Below are positions 34,497 to 43,219 of a stretch of DNA of 64,000 bases, in pieces. The DNA is from Lachnospiraceae bacterium UBA4364. Lineage in GTDB: Bacteria > Bacillota > Clostridia > Lachnospirales > Lachnospiraceae. Position 1 is the stretch's first letter. Each line of letters starts with the position of its first letter. The DNA lies in contig DGSK01000002.1 in the NCBI GenBank assembly GCA_002393955.1, positions 99,103-163,102 on the forward strand, given 5' to 3'. A program made the position numbers and the translations under genes. Under the pieces are notes generated by a model. It ran no database searches. It worked only from the letters and a program-made list of their open reading frames with translations, and was not told the origin of the DNA.

Positions 34497-35678
34497 GTGA
34501 ACATTTTCGCTGCTATAAAAAAGAAGTGGGAAAAATGGTACTACGGCGACTTTGAGGAAGCGCCGGAGGATTGGGATGAAGATGCTCCGCGTAAGTCTGA
34601 ACAATATCTGGGAGATGCGGATTCCAGGACTGTCTATGTACTGGAAGCTTTGGGACAGATGGCCGAGGCTGCGGACAAGGCTGACCAGAGCAGGGCGGAA
34701 TATGAAGCTGTCACATCATTGCTTATGGATATGGAGCAGATAGAAAAGCTCTCCAATGATGTGAAGGTCCAGATTGCTGACCTGGCCGACCAGATAGCAA
34801 AAAGGGAAAAGGCCAGAAGGGAGCTGTTCCTAAAAACAGGCAACATGAAGGAAAAACGTCTGCTCCTGATGGAACGTTACGAGGAAGAAATCCCGGCAGG
34901 CATTGGCAAGATAAGGGATGCGGAGAAATACAGAAAGCTTATCTTAAGGGATCTTAAGAAGCTGGAAGCTGAAAGGCATTCATACAGGTATCAGCTCAGG
35001 GAAGCGAATATAACCATTGCAAATACAAGGGGGATAGCTCTCATATGCGTGGGAGCAATGCTGGTAAGTATCATTCTTCTGGCCGCGCTGCAGCTGGGAT
35101 ATGAAATGGATGTCATATGGGGATATCTCATGATATGTGCGGCAGGAGCCCTGACACTTACGGTACTATTTGTCAGGTATGCCGATGCCGGCAGGGAAAA
35201 GAAACGCCTGGAGAAAACCAGGAACCATATGATAACTCTTCATAATACCGTAAAAATCCGCTATGTAAACAATACTAAGCTTCTCTCATATCTTTATATG
35301 AAGTACGATGTGGAATCGGCAGATGAGCTTGAGGAATACTGGAATACATATACTGCTGAGGTGAAGGCAAGGCAGAAAGATCAGGAGCTTAAGCAGGAGC
35401 TGGAGTATTATTACAATTCACTGACGGATGTCCTGGGAAAGCACTCGGTTGAGGATCCTGAAATATGGATAAAACAGACCGCTGCACTCGTTGATCCCAG
35501 GGAAATGGTGGAAGTCCGCCACGGACTGATAGCAAGGCGGCAGAAATTAAGGGAACAGCTGGAATACAATGAGGATGTGGCAAGGAAAGCCCAGGATAAG
35601 ATCAAGGATCTTGCAAGGACATATCCCCAGTATTCGGATGAAATAGCAGACATAGTAGACAGATACGAAGGTACATGA
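34497..35678 (+). CDS. Two-TM coiled-coil membrane protein, last gene of the solenoid cluster
   Basis: 393 residues from a GTG start. An acidic amphipathic N-terminus (about 1-40, DFEEAPEDWDEDAPR) is followed by a long coiled coil (about 50-175). Two transmembrane helices come next (about 179-200 and 207-227, ALICVGAMLVSIILLAALQL and YLMICAAGALTLTVLFVRY), and a second coiled coil runs about 230-390. Both coiled coils are predicted on the cytoplasmic side of a hairpin anchor. No known family is recognised. As the only membrane protein of the cluster it could tether the solenoid, Hsp70-like and TPR proteins to the membrane. There is a 4-base gap to the preceding gene. Confidence 0.75.
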   Translation: MNIFAAIKKKWEKWYYGDFEEAPEDWDEDAPRKSEQYLGDADSRTVYVLEALGQMAEAADKADQSRAEYEAVTSLLMDMEQIEKLSNDVKVQIADLADQIAKREKARRELFLKTGNMKEKRLLLMERYEEEIPAGIGKIRDAEKYRKLILRDLKKLEAERHSYRYQLREANITIANTRGIALICVGAMLVSIILLAALQLGYEMDVIWGYLMICAAGALTLTVLFVRYADAGREKKRLEKTRNHMITLHNTVKIRYVNNTKLLSYLYMKYDVESADELEEYWNTYTAEVKARQKDQELKQELEYYYNSLTDVLGKHSVEDPEIWIKQTAALVDPREMVEVRHGLIARRQKLREQLEYNEDVARKAQDKIKDLARTYPQYSDEIADIVDRYEGT

Positions 35679-35765
35679 ACATATAATTCATATATCATTC
35701 ATCATGGAAGGAACTGTATTTAGAGTTCCCCATAGCAGCCGGGAATACGGCAGAAGGAGGAAAAA

Positions 35766-37202
35766 ATGGCAACAGACAGTTATTCAAGCCCTTTATCGGA
35801 AAGGTATGCAAGTAAGGAGATGCAGTATATCTTCTCCCAGGATATGAAGTTCCGTACCTGGAGGCGCCTGTGGATAGCACTGGCAGAAACTGAAAAGGAA
35901 CTGGGGCTTACTGCGATAACCGATGAGATGATCGAGGAGCTCAAAGCGCATAAGGATGATATCAATTACGATGTGGCAAGACAGCGTGAAAAGGAAGTCA
36001 GACATGATGTTATGAGTCATGTGTATGCATACGGAGTACAGTGCCCCAAGGCAAAGGGCATAATCCACCTGGGAGCAACATCATGCTATGTGGGTGACAA
36101 CACGGATATAATCGTTATGAATGAGGCGTTGAAGCTTGTACGCAGAAAACTTGTGAGTGCAATAGATGAACTGGCATCTTTTGCTGAAAAATATAAGGAT
36201 ATGCCTACGCTCGCATTTACTCATTTCCAGCCGGCACAGCCTACCACGGTTGGTAAGAGGGCAACTCTCTGGCTCAATGAATTCATGATGGATCTTGAGG
36301 ATCTTGAGTATGTGATGGGGACTCTTAAGCTTTTGGGATCCAAGGGTACCACGGGAACCCAGGCAAGCTTCCTTGAGCTTTTCCACGGGGATCAGGAGAC
36401 CATAGACAAGATAGATCCAATGATAGCTGAAAAGATGGGATTTAAGGCATGCTACCCCGTGTCAGGTCAGACCTATTCCAGAAAGGTGGATACCAGGGTA
36501 TGCAATGTTTTGGCCGGTATTGCGGCAAGTGCCCATAAGATGAGTAATGATATCAGGCTTTTGCAGCATCTTAAGGAAGTGGAGGAGCCCTTCGAGAAGA
36601 ACCAGATAGGGTCTTCTGCAATGGCATATAAGCGCAATCCCATGCGCTCTGAGCGTATTGCTTCTCTTTCCAGATATGTGATGATAGATGCGTTAAATCC
36701 TGCAATCACATCAGCTACTCAGTGGTTTGAGCGTACTCTTGATGATTCAGCCAATAAGCGTATATCTGTTGCGGAGGCTTTTCTTGCTACTGACGGCATT
36801 CTTGACCTGGTGCTTAATGTTGTTGATGGTCTTGTGGTTAACGACAAGGTTATAACCAAACATCTTCTGAGTGAGCTTCCATTCATGGCTACGGAAAATA
36901 TTATAATGGACTGTGTAAATGCCGGCGGAGACAGGCAGGTACTCCATGAGGAGATAAGGCAGCTTTCTATGAAGGCAGGAGCACATGTTAAGAAGGAAGG
37001 TCTGGAGAACAATCTTCTCGAACTGATAGCTGAGGATGATATGTTCGGACTTACTAAGGAACAGCTGGAGGCACGGATGAATCCTGCGGATTATGTGGGC
37101 CGTTCGCCTATCCAGGTGGATAAGTATCTTAAAGAATTTGTAAAGCCTGTGCTGGATGCCCGAAAGGATCTTAAGGTAGAAGGCAGTGAGATCAAGGTGT
37201 GA
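35766..37202 (+). CDS. purB: Adenylosuccinate lyase
   Basis: Cleaves SAICAR and adenylosuccinate to release fumarate, two steps of purine synthesis. It has 478 residues of the fumarase/aspartase superfamily. Motifs are SHVYAYGVQCPKAKGIIHLGATS (His region), FTHFQPAQPTTVGKRA, the flexible signature loop IGSSAMAYKRNPMRSERI, and the C-terminal domain from about 370. AGAAGGAGG precedes the ATG. The purA gene follows at 132 bases with its own promoter. Nothing is odd. Confidence 0.97.
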   Translation: MATDSYSSPLSERYASKEMQYIFSQDMKFRTWRRLWIALAETEKELGLTAITDEMIEELKAHKDDINYDVARQREKEVRHDVMSHVYAYGVQCPKAKGIIHLGATSCYVGDNTDIIVMNEALKLVRRKLVSAIDELASFAEKYKDMPTLAFTHFQPAQPTTVGKRATLWLNEFMMDLEDLEYVMGTLKLLGSKGTTGTQASFLELFHGDQETIDKIDPMIAEKMGFKACYPVSGQTYSRKVDTRVCNVLAGIAASAHKMSNDIRLLQHLKEVEEPFEKNQIGSSAMAYKRNPMRSERIASLSRYVMIDALNPAITSATQWFERTLDDSANKRISVAEAFLATDGILDLVLNVVDGLVVNDKVITKHLLSELPFMATENIIMDCVNAGGDRQVLHEEIRQLSMKAGAHVKKEGLENNLLELIAEDDMFGLTKEQLEARMNPADYVGRSPIQVDKYLKEFVKPVLDARKDLKVEGSEIKV

Positions 37203-37220
37203 CAATTTAGTTTTGTAATC

Positions 37221-37249
37221 TTGAAACAGTGGTGTCTGTATGGTATATT
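37221..37249 (+). promoter_or_regulatory. Promoter of purA
   Basis: TTGAAA, exactly 17 bases, TATATT preceded by TGG (extended -10). RNA starts near 37256, leaving a leader of about 79 bases with no visible purine riboswitch or terminator. Confidence 0.75.
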
Positions 37250-37334
37250 TTGTGGGTAGTTGTTTCTGGCGTCTGTAAGATACAGCTGCCCAAAAAGTGT
37301 AAAGTTTTTAAGGAGTTTTAAGGAGGGAGCAACG

Positions 37335-38624
37335 ATGGTAAAGGCTGTCGTGGGTGCAAACTGGGGTGATGAAGGCAAGGGCAAGATAACTGATATGCTT
37401 GCAACCGATGCTGATGTGGTTGTCAGATTTCAGGGAGGTGCCAATGCCGGGCATACTATAAAGAATAAATACGGTAAGTTTGCGTTGCATACATTGCCGA
37501 GCGGCGTGTTCAGCGAGAATACGGTAAATGTGATCGGAAACGGCGTGGCACTTAATGTCCCGAAGTTTTTTGAGGAAATTGAAGATATAACGAAAAAGGG
37601 CGTGCCCATGCCTAAGATAATGATTTCTGACAGGGCTCAGATAGTAATGCCCTATCATATACTCTTTGACCAGTACGAAGAGGAGAGGCTGGCAGGAGCC
37701 GCTTTCGGATCTACCAAGTCAGGAATAGCGCCTTTCTATTCTGATAAGTTCGCAAAAATCGGATTTCAGGTAAATGAGCTTTTTGACGACGAGCTTATAA
37801 AGACCAAGTTGGAAAGGGTGCTGGTACAGAAGAATGTACTTCTTGAGCACCTTTATCATAAGCCTTTGCTTTCCGTTGACGAACTTTATAAGACTCTCTG
37901 CGAGTACAGGGAAATGGTAAGACCTTATGTGGGCGATACAGCATCATTTTTGGGAGAAGCTCTTAAAAATGGCAAGACGGTTCTTATGGAGGGTCAGCTG
38001 GGGACCCTTAAGGATGCAGATCACGGAATCTACCCGATGGTGACTTCGTCAAATACGATTGCTTCCTACAGTGCAGTGAGTGCAGGCATACCGCCCTATG
38101 AAATCAAGCAGATCATTACTGTCTGCAAAGCATATTCGTCAGCCGTAGGTGGTGGAGCCTTTGTTTCCGAGATCTTCGGTGATGAGGCTAACGAACTGCG
38201 CGACAGAGGTGGAGATGGCGGTGAGTACGGTGCAACTACCGGAAGACCAAGAAGAGTAGGCTGGTTTGATTGTGTGGCTTCAAGATATGGCTGCAGGCTT
38301 CAGGGCACTACGGATGTGGCGTTTACGGTTGTGGATGTGCTGGGCTATCTTGATGAGATCCCTGTGTGCGTTGCTTATGAGATAGATGGCAAGGAGACCG
38401 GCGAATTCCCGGTTACACATCTTCTGGATAAGGCAAAGCCTGTAATAAAGACGCTTCCAGGCTGGAAGTGTGATATACAGGGAATACGCAAGTATGAGGA
38501 TCTTCCGGAAAACTGCCGGAAGTATATCGATTTTGTCGAAGAGCAGATCGGATATCCAATTACCATGGTTTCCAACGGTCCTGCAAGAGAGGATATTATC
38601 TACAGGGAAAGCAAGCTTAAGTAA
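37335..38624 (+). CDS. purA: Adenylosuccinate synthetase
   Basis: Joins IMP and aspartate with GTP hydrolysis, the first committed AMP step. The ATG at 37335 follows AAGGAGGGAG and gives 429 residues, the usual length; the frame extends back to 37260 without support. Motifs are the P-loop GANWGDEGKGKITD, GGANAGHTI (IMP/GTP residues), TLPSGVF, EGQLGTLKDADHGIYP, and GRPRRVGWFDCVA. It pairs with purB upstream, and the product of this enzyme is the substrate of PurB. A stable hairpin at 38656-38684 follows. Confidence 0.97.
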   Translation: MVKAVVGANWGDEGKGKITDMLATDADVVVRFQGGANAGHTIKNKYGKFALHTLPSGVFSENTVNVIGNGVALNVPKFFEEIEDITKKGVPMPKIMISDRAQIVMPYHILFDQYEEERLAGAAFGSTKSGIAPFYSDKFAKIGFQVNELFDDELIKTKLERVLVQKNVLLEHLYHKPLLSVDELYKTLCEYREMVRPYVGDTASFLGEALKNGKTVLMEGQLGTLKDADHGIYPMVTSSNTIASYSAVSAGIPPYEIKQIITVCKAYSSAVGGGAFVSEIFGDEANELRDRGGDGGEYGATTGRPRRVGWFDCVASRYGCRLQGTTDVAFTVVDVLGYLDEIPVCVAYEIDGKETGEFPVTHLLDKAKPVIKTLPGWKCDIQGIRKYEDLPENCRKYIDFVEEQIGYPITMVSNGPAREDIIYRESKLK

Positions 38625-38655
38625 CGGAATACTGAAAATAATAGTCTGATTCAGG

Positions 38656-38684
38656 GTAGGTGGGGATTTCCCCACCTACTTTAA
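38656..38684 (+). terminator. GC-rich hairpin after purA
   Basis: A perfect 10-bp stem GTAGGTGGGG / CCCCACCTAC with a four-base loop. Only a short TTTAAA follows, so termination may be partial, but its position 30 bases after the stop fits a terminator. Confidence 0.7.
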
Positions 38685-38729
38685 ACATTGGTGTTTTAAT
38701 GGGTTTGAGCAACAGTAAAGAGGGAGTAT

Positions 38730-41063
38730 ATGAGTATTCTTGAAGGATTAAATGAAAGACAGTATGAGGCGGCCAGTCACCTGGAGGGACCTCAGCTCAT
38801 AATAGCAGGAGCGGGATCGGGAAAGACCAGGGTTCTTACTCACCGCATCGCTCATATGATAAAGGAGTGCGGGATCGATCCCTTCAATATCATGGCCATA
38901 ACCTTTACCAACAAAGCTGCCGGAGAAATGCGGGAACGAGTGGACAGGATAGTTGGTGAAGGCTGTGAAGCAGTATGGGTAATGACTTTTCATGCCACCT
39001 GCGTGCGGATACTCAGGCGTCATATTGATCATATAGGCTATGACAATAATTTTACAATATATGATTCGGATGACAGCAAGTCCGTAATGCGTGAGGTGTT
39101 TAAGAAATTAAACATTGATACGAAATATCTGAAGGAAGCTACTGTGCTCAGGGCAATATCCAATGCGAAGGATGAATGCCTGGGACCTAATGAGTATGCG
39201 GAAAGTTATGGTCGTCAGTATGACAAGCGGGAGATAGCCCAGGCCTATGAGCTTTATCAGAGGACATTAAAGGACAATAATGCCCTGGACTTTGATGATC
39301 TTATAAGACTTACGGTGGCTCTTTTTAAGAGATGTCCCGATGTGCTGGAAATATACCAGAACCGTTTTAAATATATCATGGTGGATGAGTACCAGGATAC
39401 GAATGACGCCCAGTTTGAGCTGGTGAGGCTTCTGGCTTCAAAGAATAAGAACCTTTGCGTGGTGGGTGATGATGATCAGTCCATATATAAATTCCGCGGG
39501 GCAAATATCAAGAATATACTTAATTTCGAGGAGCATTTTCCGGGAGCTAAGGTTGTAAAACTGGAACAGAATTACCGCAGTACCCAGAACATCCTTAATG
39601 CAGCAAATGCCGTGATAAAGAATAACAGGGGCAGGAAGAATAAGCAGCTTTGGACTGAAAGAGATGGAGAAGAGCTGGTTCATTTTAATGTATACCAGAG
39701 CGGACGAGATGAGGCATCTGAAGTCATTGATCAGATAGAGCGGATGAAAAGACGGGGAGTGGCAGATTTCGGTGATTTTGCTATTCTCTACAGGACGAAT
39801 GCCCAGTCCAGAGAATTTGAAGAACAGCTTGTCAGGAGAAATATTCCTTACTATCTGGTGGGCGGAGTGAACTTCTATTCAAGACGGGAGATCAAGGATC
39901 TGCTGGCATATTTAAAGACCATAGATAATGCGAGGGATGACCTGGCTGTAAAGCGTATAATAAATGTACCCAAAAGAGGCATAGGTGCTACATCCATTGA
40001 AAAAGTCTCTGCTTTTGCCGAAAGCAACGGAATGGGCTTTTTTGAGGCTTGTGCCCTTGCTGAAGAAGTCCCCAGTCTGAACAAGGCTGCGGTGAAAGTG
40101 TCCGGTTTTGTGGATCAGATAGCAGAGTTCAGGGATTGTCTGGCTAAGGAAGGCATGACGGCAGCATTAAAGAAAATAATAAGTGTTACAGGCTATTATG
40201 AGGAAATAAAGAATTCCGATGAGGACGATGCTGAAGACCGGCTGGCCAATATTGACGAAATGATCAGTACCCTGCAGCAGTTTGAAAATGAGCATCCTGA
40301 CGGAAATCTGTCACAGTTTTTAGAGGAAGCGGCACTTGTATCCGACCTGGATAGTACGGATGAGGAGAGCTCAAGGGTGCTGCTGATGACCATACATTCG
40401 GCAAAGGGATTGGAATTCCCTATAGTGTTCCTTTGCGGTATGGAGGATGGTGTGTTCCCGGGATATATGTCCATAAACAGCGGTAACGACGAAGATATAG
40501 AAGAAGAGCGGAGACTGGCCTATGTTGCGATCACCAGGGCAAAGGATATCCTGTACATATCTGCGGCCAGAGGGCGTATGGTAAGGGGGGAGACCTCCTA
40601 TAATCCTGTCAGCAGGTTTGTCCGTGAAATCCCGGAGGAATTACTGTCCGAGGACGGTGATGACACGAAAGGGTATCTTGACTATAGCCGCAGCAGGGCA
40701 AGCGAGCCGGAAAGATTTGCCTCCATACCGAAATCTGTCGATATAGAAAAGGCAGCGGCTTCAGGCCTTTTTAAGAAAAATGCAATGGCAGCCTTGGGAA
40801 GCGAAAGCAGAAAAAAGCCTGTGTTTGAAAGGAAACAGGAACCGGCAAAGTTAAGTCAGAAAGATGTCCTGAAAAAAGCAGGGGAGATGAAATTCGGAAA
40901 GCCTGATTATGAGGTGGGGGATCGTGTAATGCATATTAAGTTCGGCGAAGGAACCGTGCTTGCAATAGAGAAGGCGGCACGGGACTACCAGGTGACGGTT
41001 AACTTTGATGTGGCCGGTCAGAAGATAATGTATGCAGGATTTGCCAAGCTTCAGAAACTCTGA
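38730..41063 (+). CDS. pcrA: ATP-dependent DNA helicase PcrA/UvrD type
   Basis: A superfamily 1A 3'-5' helicase for repair and removal of RecA or RNA polymerase. It has 777 residues. Motifs in order: Q-motif LNERQYEAASHLEGP, Walker A IAGAGSGKTRVLTHRI, Walker B FKYIMVDEYQDTNDAQ, motif III VVGDDDQSIYKFRGA, motif IV LEQNYRSTQNIL, motif V VLLMTIHSAKGLEF, motif VI EEERRLAYVAITRAK. The C-terminal Tudor-like part (VGDRVMHIKFGEGTVLAIEK) is present. AAGAGGGAG precedes the ATG. It differs from RecB-type proteins by length and the C-terminal domain. Confidence 0.96.
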   Translation: MSILEGLNERQYEAASHLEGPQLIIAGAGSGKTRVLTHRIAHMIKECGIDPFNIMAITFTNKAAGEMRERVDRIVGEGCEAVWVMTFHATCVRILRRHIDHIGYDNNFTIYDSDDSKSVMREVFKKLNIDTKYLKEATVLRAISNAKDECLGPNEYAESYGRQYDKREIAQAYELYQRTLKDNNALDFDDLIRLTVALFKRCPDVLEIYQNRFKYIMVDEYQDTNDAQFELVRLLASKNKNLCVVGDDDQSIYKFRGANIKNILNFEEHFPGAKVVKLEQNYRSTQNILNAANAVIKNNRGRKNKQLWTERDGEELVHFNVYQSGRDEASEVIDQIERMKRRGVADFGDFAILYRTNAQSREFEEQLVRRNIPYYLVGGVNFYSRREIKDLLAYLKTIDNARDDLAVKRIINVPKRGIGATSIEKVSAFAESNGMGFFEACALAEEVPSLNKAAVKVSGFVDQIAEFRDCLAKEGMTAALKKIISVTGYYEEIKNSDEDDAEDRLANIDEMISTLQQFENEHPDGNLSQFLEEAALVSDLDSTDEESSRVLLMTIHSAKGLEFPIVFLCGMEDGVFPGYMSINSGNDEDIEEERRLAYVAITRAKDILYISAARGRMVRGETSYNPVSRFVREIPEELLSEDGDDTKGYLDYSRSRASEPERFASIPKSVDIEKAAASGLFKKNAMAALGSESRKKPVFERKQEPAKLSQKDVLKKAGEMKFGKPDYEVGDRVMHIKFGEGTVLAIEKAARDYQVTVNFDVAGQKIMYAGFAKLQKL

Positions 41064-41106
41064 AAATACGGCGTTGAAAATTCGTGTAGTAAAGTACTGA
41101 AAAATG

Positions 41107-41115
41107 TGGTAAAAT
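41107..41115 (+). promoter_or_regulatory. Extended -10 promoter of the small acidic-tail gene
   Basis: TGGTAAAAT with a weak -35. RNA would start near 41122, so the upstream ATG at 41125 would be almost leaderless; the start at 41179 with its Shine-Dalgarno is preferred. Confidence 0.55.
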
Positions 41116-41178
41116 GTTGAACATATGGGGGGCGGAATCGTCTCACAAATCATACTCTATGAAAGGCGGTATTCTATA

Positions 41179-41463
41179 ATGTTAAAGATGGATGATGTAC
41201 TGGCAGCAGTAAAGTTAACGGATTTCCTAAGAAAGAAAAAAGAGGAAGAAGTAGAAGAAAAGGCAACAAAGAATGTATGGAAGACGGTTCTTATCATTTT
41301 AGGTATCGTTGTTGTTGCAGCAGTTGTTGCATTTGCTATCTATAAGTTCATGACACCTGATTATCTCGATGATTTCGATGATGATTTTGATGATGACTTC
41401 GATGATGATTTCTTTGATGACGATGATGTCGTTGAGGATGAGACAAAGAAGGTAGAAGGTTGA
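41179..41463 (+). CDS. Small single-pass membrane protein with Asp-Phe repeat tail
   Basis: 94 residues from ATG 41179, preceded by AAAGGCGG. A basic/acidic amphipathic helix (about 8-30, KLTDFLRKKKEEEVEEKA) leads to one transmembrane helix (about 34-56). The tail is a regular acidic repeat, DDFDDDF three times and then DDDD (about 62-82), with Phe every four residues. Function is unknown. The tail is likely outside by the positive-inside rule. The gene stands alone between pcrA and an intrinsic terminator at 41513-41545. Confidence 0.75.
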   Translation: MLKMDDVLAAVKLTDFLRKKKEEEVEEKATKNVWKTVLIILGIVVVAAVVAFAIYKFMTPDYLDDFDDDFDDDFDDDFFDDDDVVEDETKKVEG

Positions 41464-41512
41464 GTTCAGAGGACTTAAGTTCAGAAGGCTGAGTTTAGTT
41501 GATCCACTTCAG

Positions 41513-41545
41513 GAGCGGGAACGTTTCGTCCCCGCTCTTTTATTA
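41513..41545 (+). terminator. Intrinsic terminator
   Basis: GAGCGGG / CCCGCTC with a 10-base loop region is followed by TTTTATTAT. It ends the small acidic-tail gene unit. Confidence 0.85.
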
Positions 41546-41626
41546 TCGCAGGGCTGTGGCATGCTGAATGACTATGAAGTATTACGGAGCGTGGGTACTT
41601 GAACAGTGCCTGCCGGGAGAAAAGTG

Positions 41627-43030
41627 ATGAGATTAAAAAAAGGTGAAATATATAACGGCATAGTGGAGAAGACTGATTTCCCGAATAAGGGGAAGGTGCG
41701 GGCTGTCGAAAATGAAGACGGCATTGATCATGTGACTGTGAAGAATGCACTTCCGGGACAAACGGTTGAATACAGGCTCACAAAGAAAAGCCACGGCCGT
41801 GCGGAGGGGCTGCTTAAGTCTGTTATAGAGCCTGCAGCCTGTGAGATCACAGATAAGTGTCCGAATGCGGGAATATGCGGCGGATGCCTTTATCAGGGCT
41901 ATCCGTATGAGGCGAGCTTAAGGATAAAGGAAGCACAGGTGAAGGAGCTCTTAAAGGGCCATATAGAATCACCGGACATTGTATATGATGGGATCAGTGC
42001 CAGTCCGCTTGAACAGGGCTATAGAAATAAAATGGAATATACCTTCGGGGATCGCTATAAGGATGGTCCTTTGGCCCTTGGTCTGCATAAGCGTGGAAGC
42101 TTTTACGATATAGTGGATGCGGATGCATGCCGGATTGCGGACGGTGATTTCGGCGTGATACTGGAATACACAAGAAACTTCTTTGCAGAAAGAAATATAC
42201 CTTTCTATCACCGGATGAACCATGAGGGCGTATTAAGGCACTTGTTGCTGCGCAAGGCGGCTAAGACCGGAGAGATACTGGCGGCTCTTGTAACTTCTTC
42301 GGAACTTGCCGGGGAAGGTATATGGGGAAATTGGAAAGATGGGCTTTTGGCTTTGGAACTATCCGGACATTATTCAGGAATACTGCATATAATAAATGAC
42401 TCTGAGGCCGATGCTGTAAAATGCGATTCTCTGGAAGTGCTTTACGGTCAGGATTATTTTGTGGAAGAAGTACTGGGACTGAAATTCAAGATAACCCCTT
42501 TTTCATTTTTCCAGACCAACAGTTTAGGGGCAGAGCTGCTTTACGATAAGGCAAGAAGCTATATCAGGGAGTATATTGGCGGAGGCCTGGTTTTTGACCT
42601 GTACAGCGGTACCGGAACCATAGCCCAGCTATTGGCACCGGCAGCCGGAAAAGTGGTGGGCGTGGAGATCGTTGAAGAGGCCGTCATTGCTGCCGGGGAA
42701 AATGCAAAGGCAAACGGTCTTTCAAACTGCGAGTTCATTGCTGGTGATGTATTAAAGGTACTTGATGATTTCAGTGATGCTAAGCCTGACTGCATCATCC
42801 TGGATCCCCCAAGGGATGGAATCAATCCGAAGGCGCTGGGCAAAATACTGGCATACAATGTGAATAACATAGTCTATATTTCCTGCAAGCCCACAAGTCT
42901 TGCGAGAGACATGGCTGCGATAAGTAATGCAGGCTACAGGATAAAGAGATGGGGGATGGTGGACATGTTCCCTTTTACAGGGAATGTCGAAGTCTGTTGT
43001 TTGCTTGAAAGGCTGAGGTCCGCAAAGTAG
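41627..43030 (+). CDS. 23S rRNA (uracil-5-)-methyltransferase, RlmD/RumA type
   Basis: An S-adenosylmethionine enzyme that methylates uracil C5 in 23S rRNA (or tRNA). The ATG at 41627 has GGGAG upstream; a GTG at 41606 is also possible. The product has 467 residues. The N-terminal TRAM-like part (about 1-60) is followed by iron-sulfur cysteines (CEITDKCPNAGICGGCLYQ). The methyltransferase core has FDLYSGTGTIAQLLAPAAGKVVGVE, ILDPPRDGINPK and the catalytic-Cys motif YISCKPTSLARD. RlmC, RlmD and TrmFO-like targets cannot be separated from sequence alone. Confidence 0.9.
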   Translation: MRLKKGEIYNGIVEKTDFPNKGKVRAVENEDGIDHVTVKNALPGQTVEYRLTKKSHGRAEGLLKSVIEPAACEITDKCPNAGICGGCLYQGYPYEASLRIKEAQVKELLKGHIESPDIVYDGISASPLEQGYRNKMEYTFGDRYKDGPLALGLHKRGSFYDIVDADACRIADGDFGVILEYTRNFFAERNIPFYHRMNHEGVLRHLLLRKAAKTGEILAALVTSSELAGEGIWGNWKDGLLALELSGHYSGILHIINDSEADAVKCDSLEVLYGQDYFVEEVLGLKFKITPFSFFQTNSLGAELLYDKARSYIREYIGGGLVFDLYSGTGTIAQLLAPAAGKVVGVEIVEEAVIAAGENAKANGLSNCEFIAGDVLKVLDDFSDAKPDCIILDPPRDGINPKALGKILAYNVNNIVYISCKPTSLARDMAAISNAGYRIKRWGMVDMFPFTGNVEVCCLLERLRSAK

Positions 43031-43128
43031 CATATCGCATGAGGATAAGCATAAATGAGATGCAAGGAATGGATGGTATAGATACGACTCGCGATTTGCA
43101 TTCCCTGTTTATGATGTTAAAGGGATAT

Positions 43129-43156
43129 TTGCTTTATTTCAGACTTGGAGTAAAAT
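43129..43156 (+). promoter_or_regulatory. Promoter of the L,D-transpeptidase-like gene
   Basis: TTGCTT, 16 bases, TAAAAT. An inverted repeat at 43159-43183 begins right after the -10. Confidence 0.6.
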
Positions 43157-43158
43157 AG

Positions 43159-43183
43159 GTACTGTTCTAAATCGGAATAGTAC
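43159..43183 (+). promoter_or_regulatory. Inverted repeat at the transcription start (operator or leader hairpin)
   Basis: GTACTGTTC, seven bases, GAATAGTAC: nine pairs with one G-T, lying directly at the predicted +1 of the L,D-transpeptidase-like gene. It could be a repressor site or an mRNA 5' stem. No T-tract follows. Confidence 0.4.
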
Positions 43184-43219
43184 AATGTTTAGCAGCCACA
43201 GTGTGGCGGAAGGGAGATT

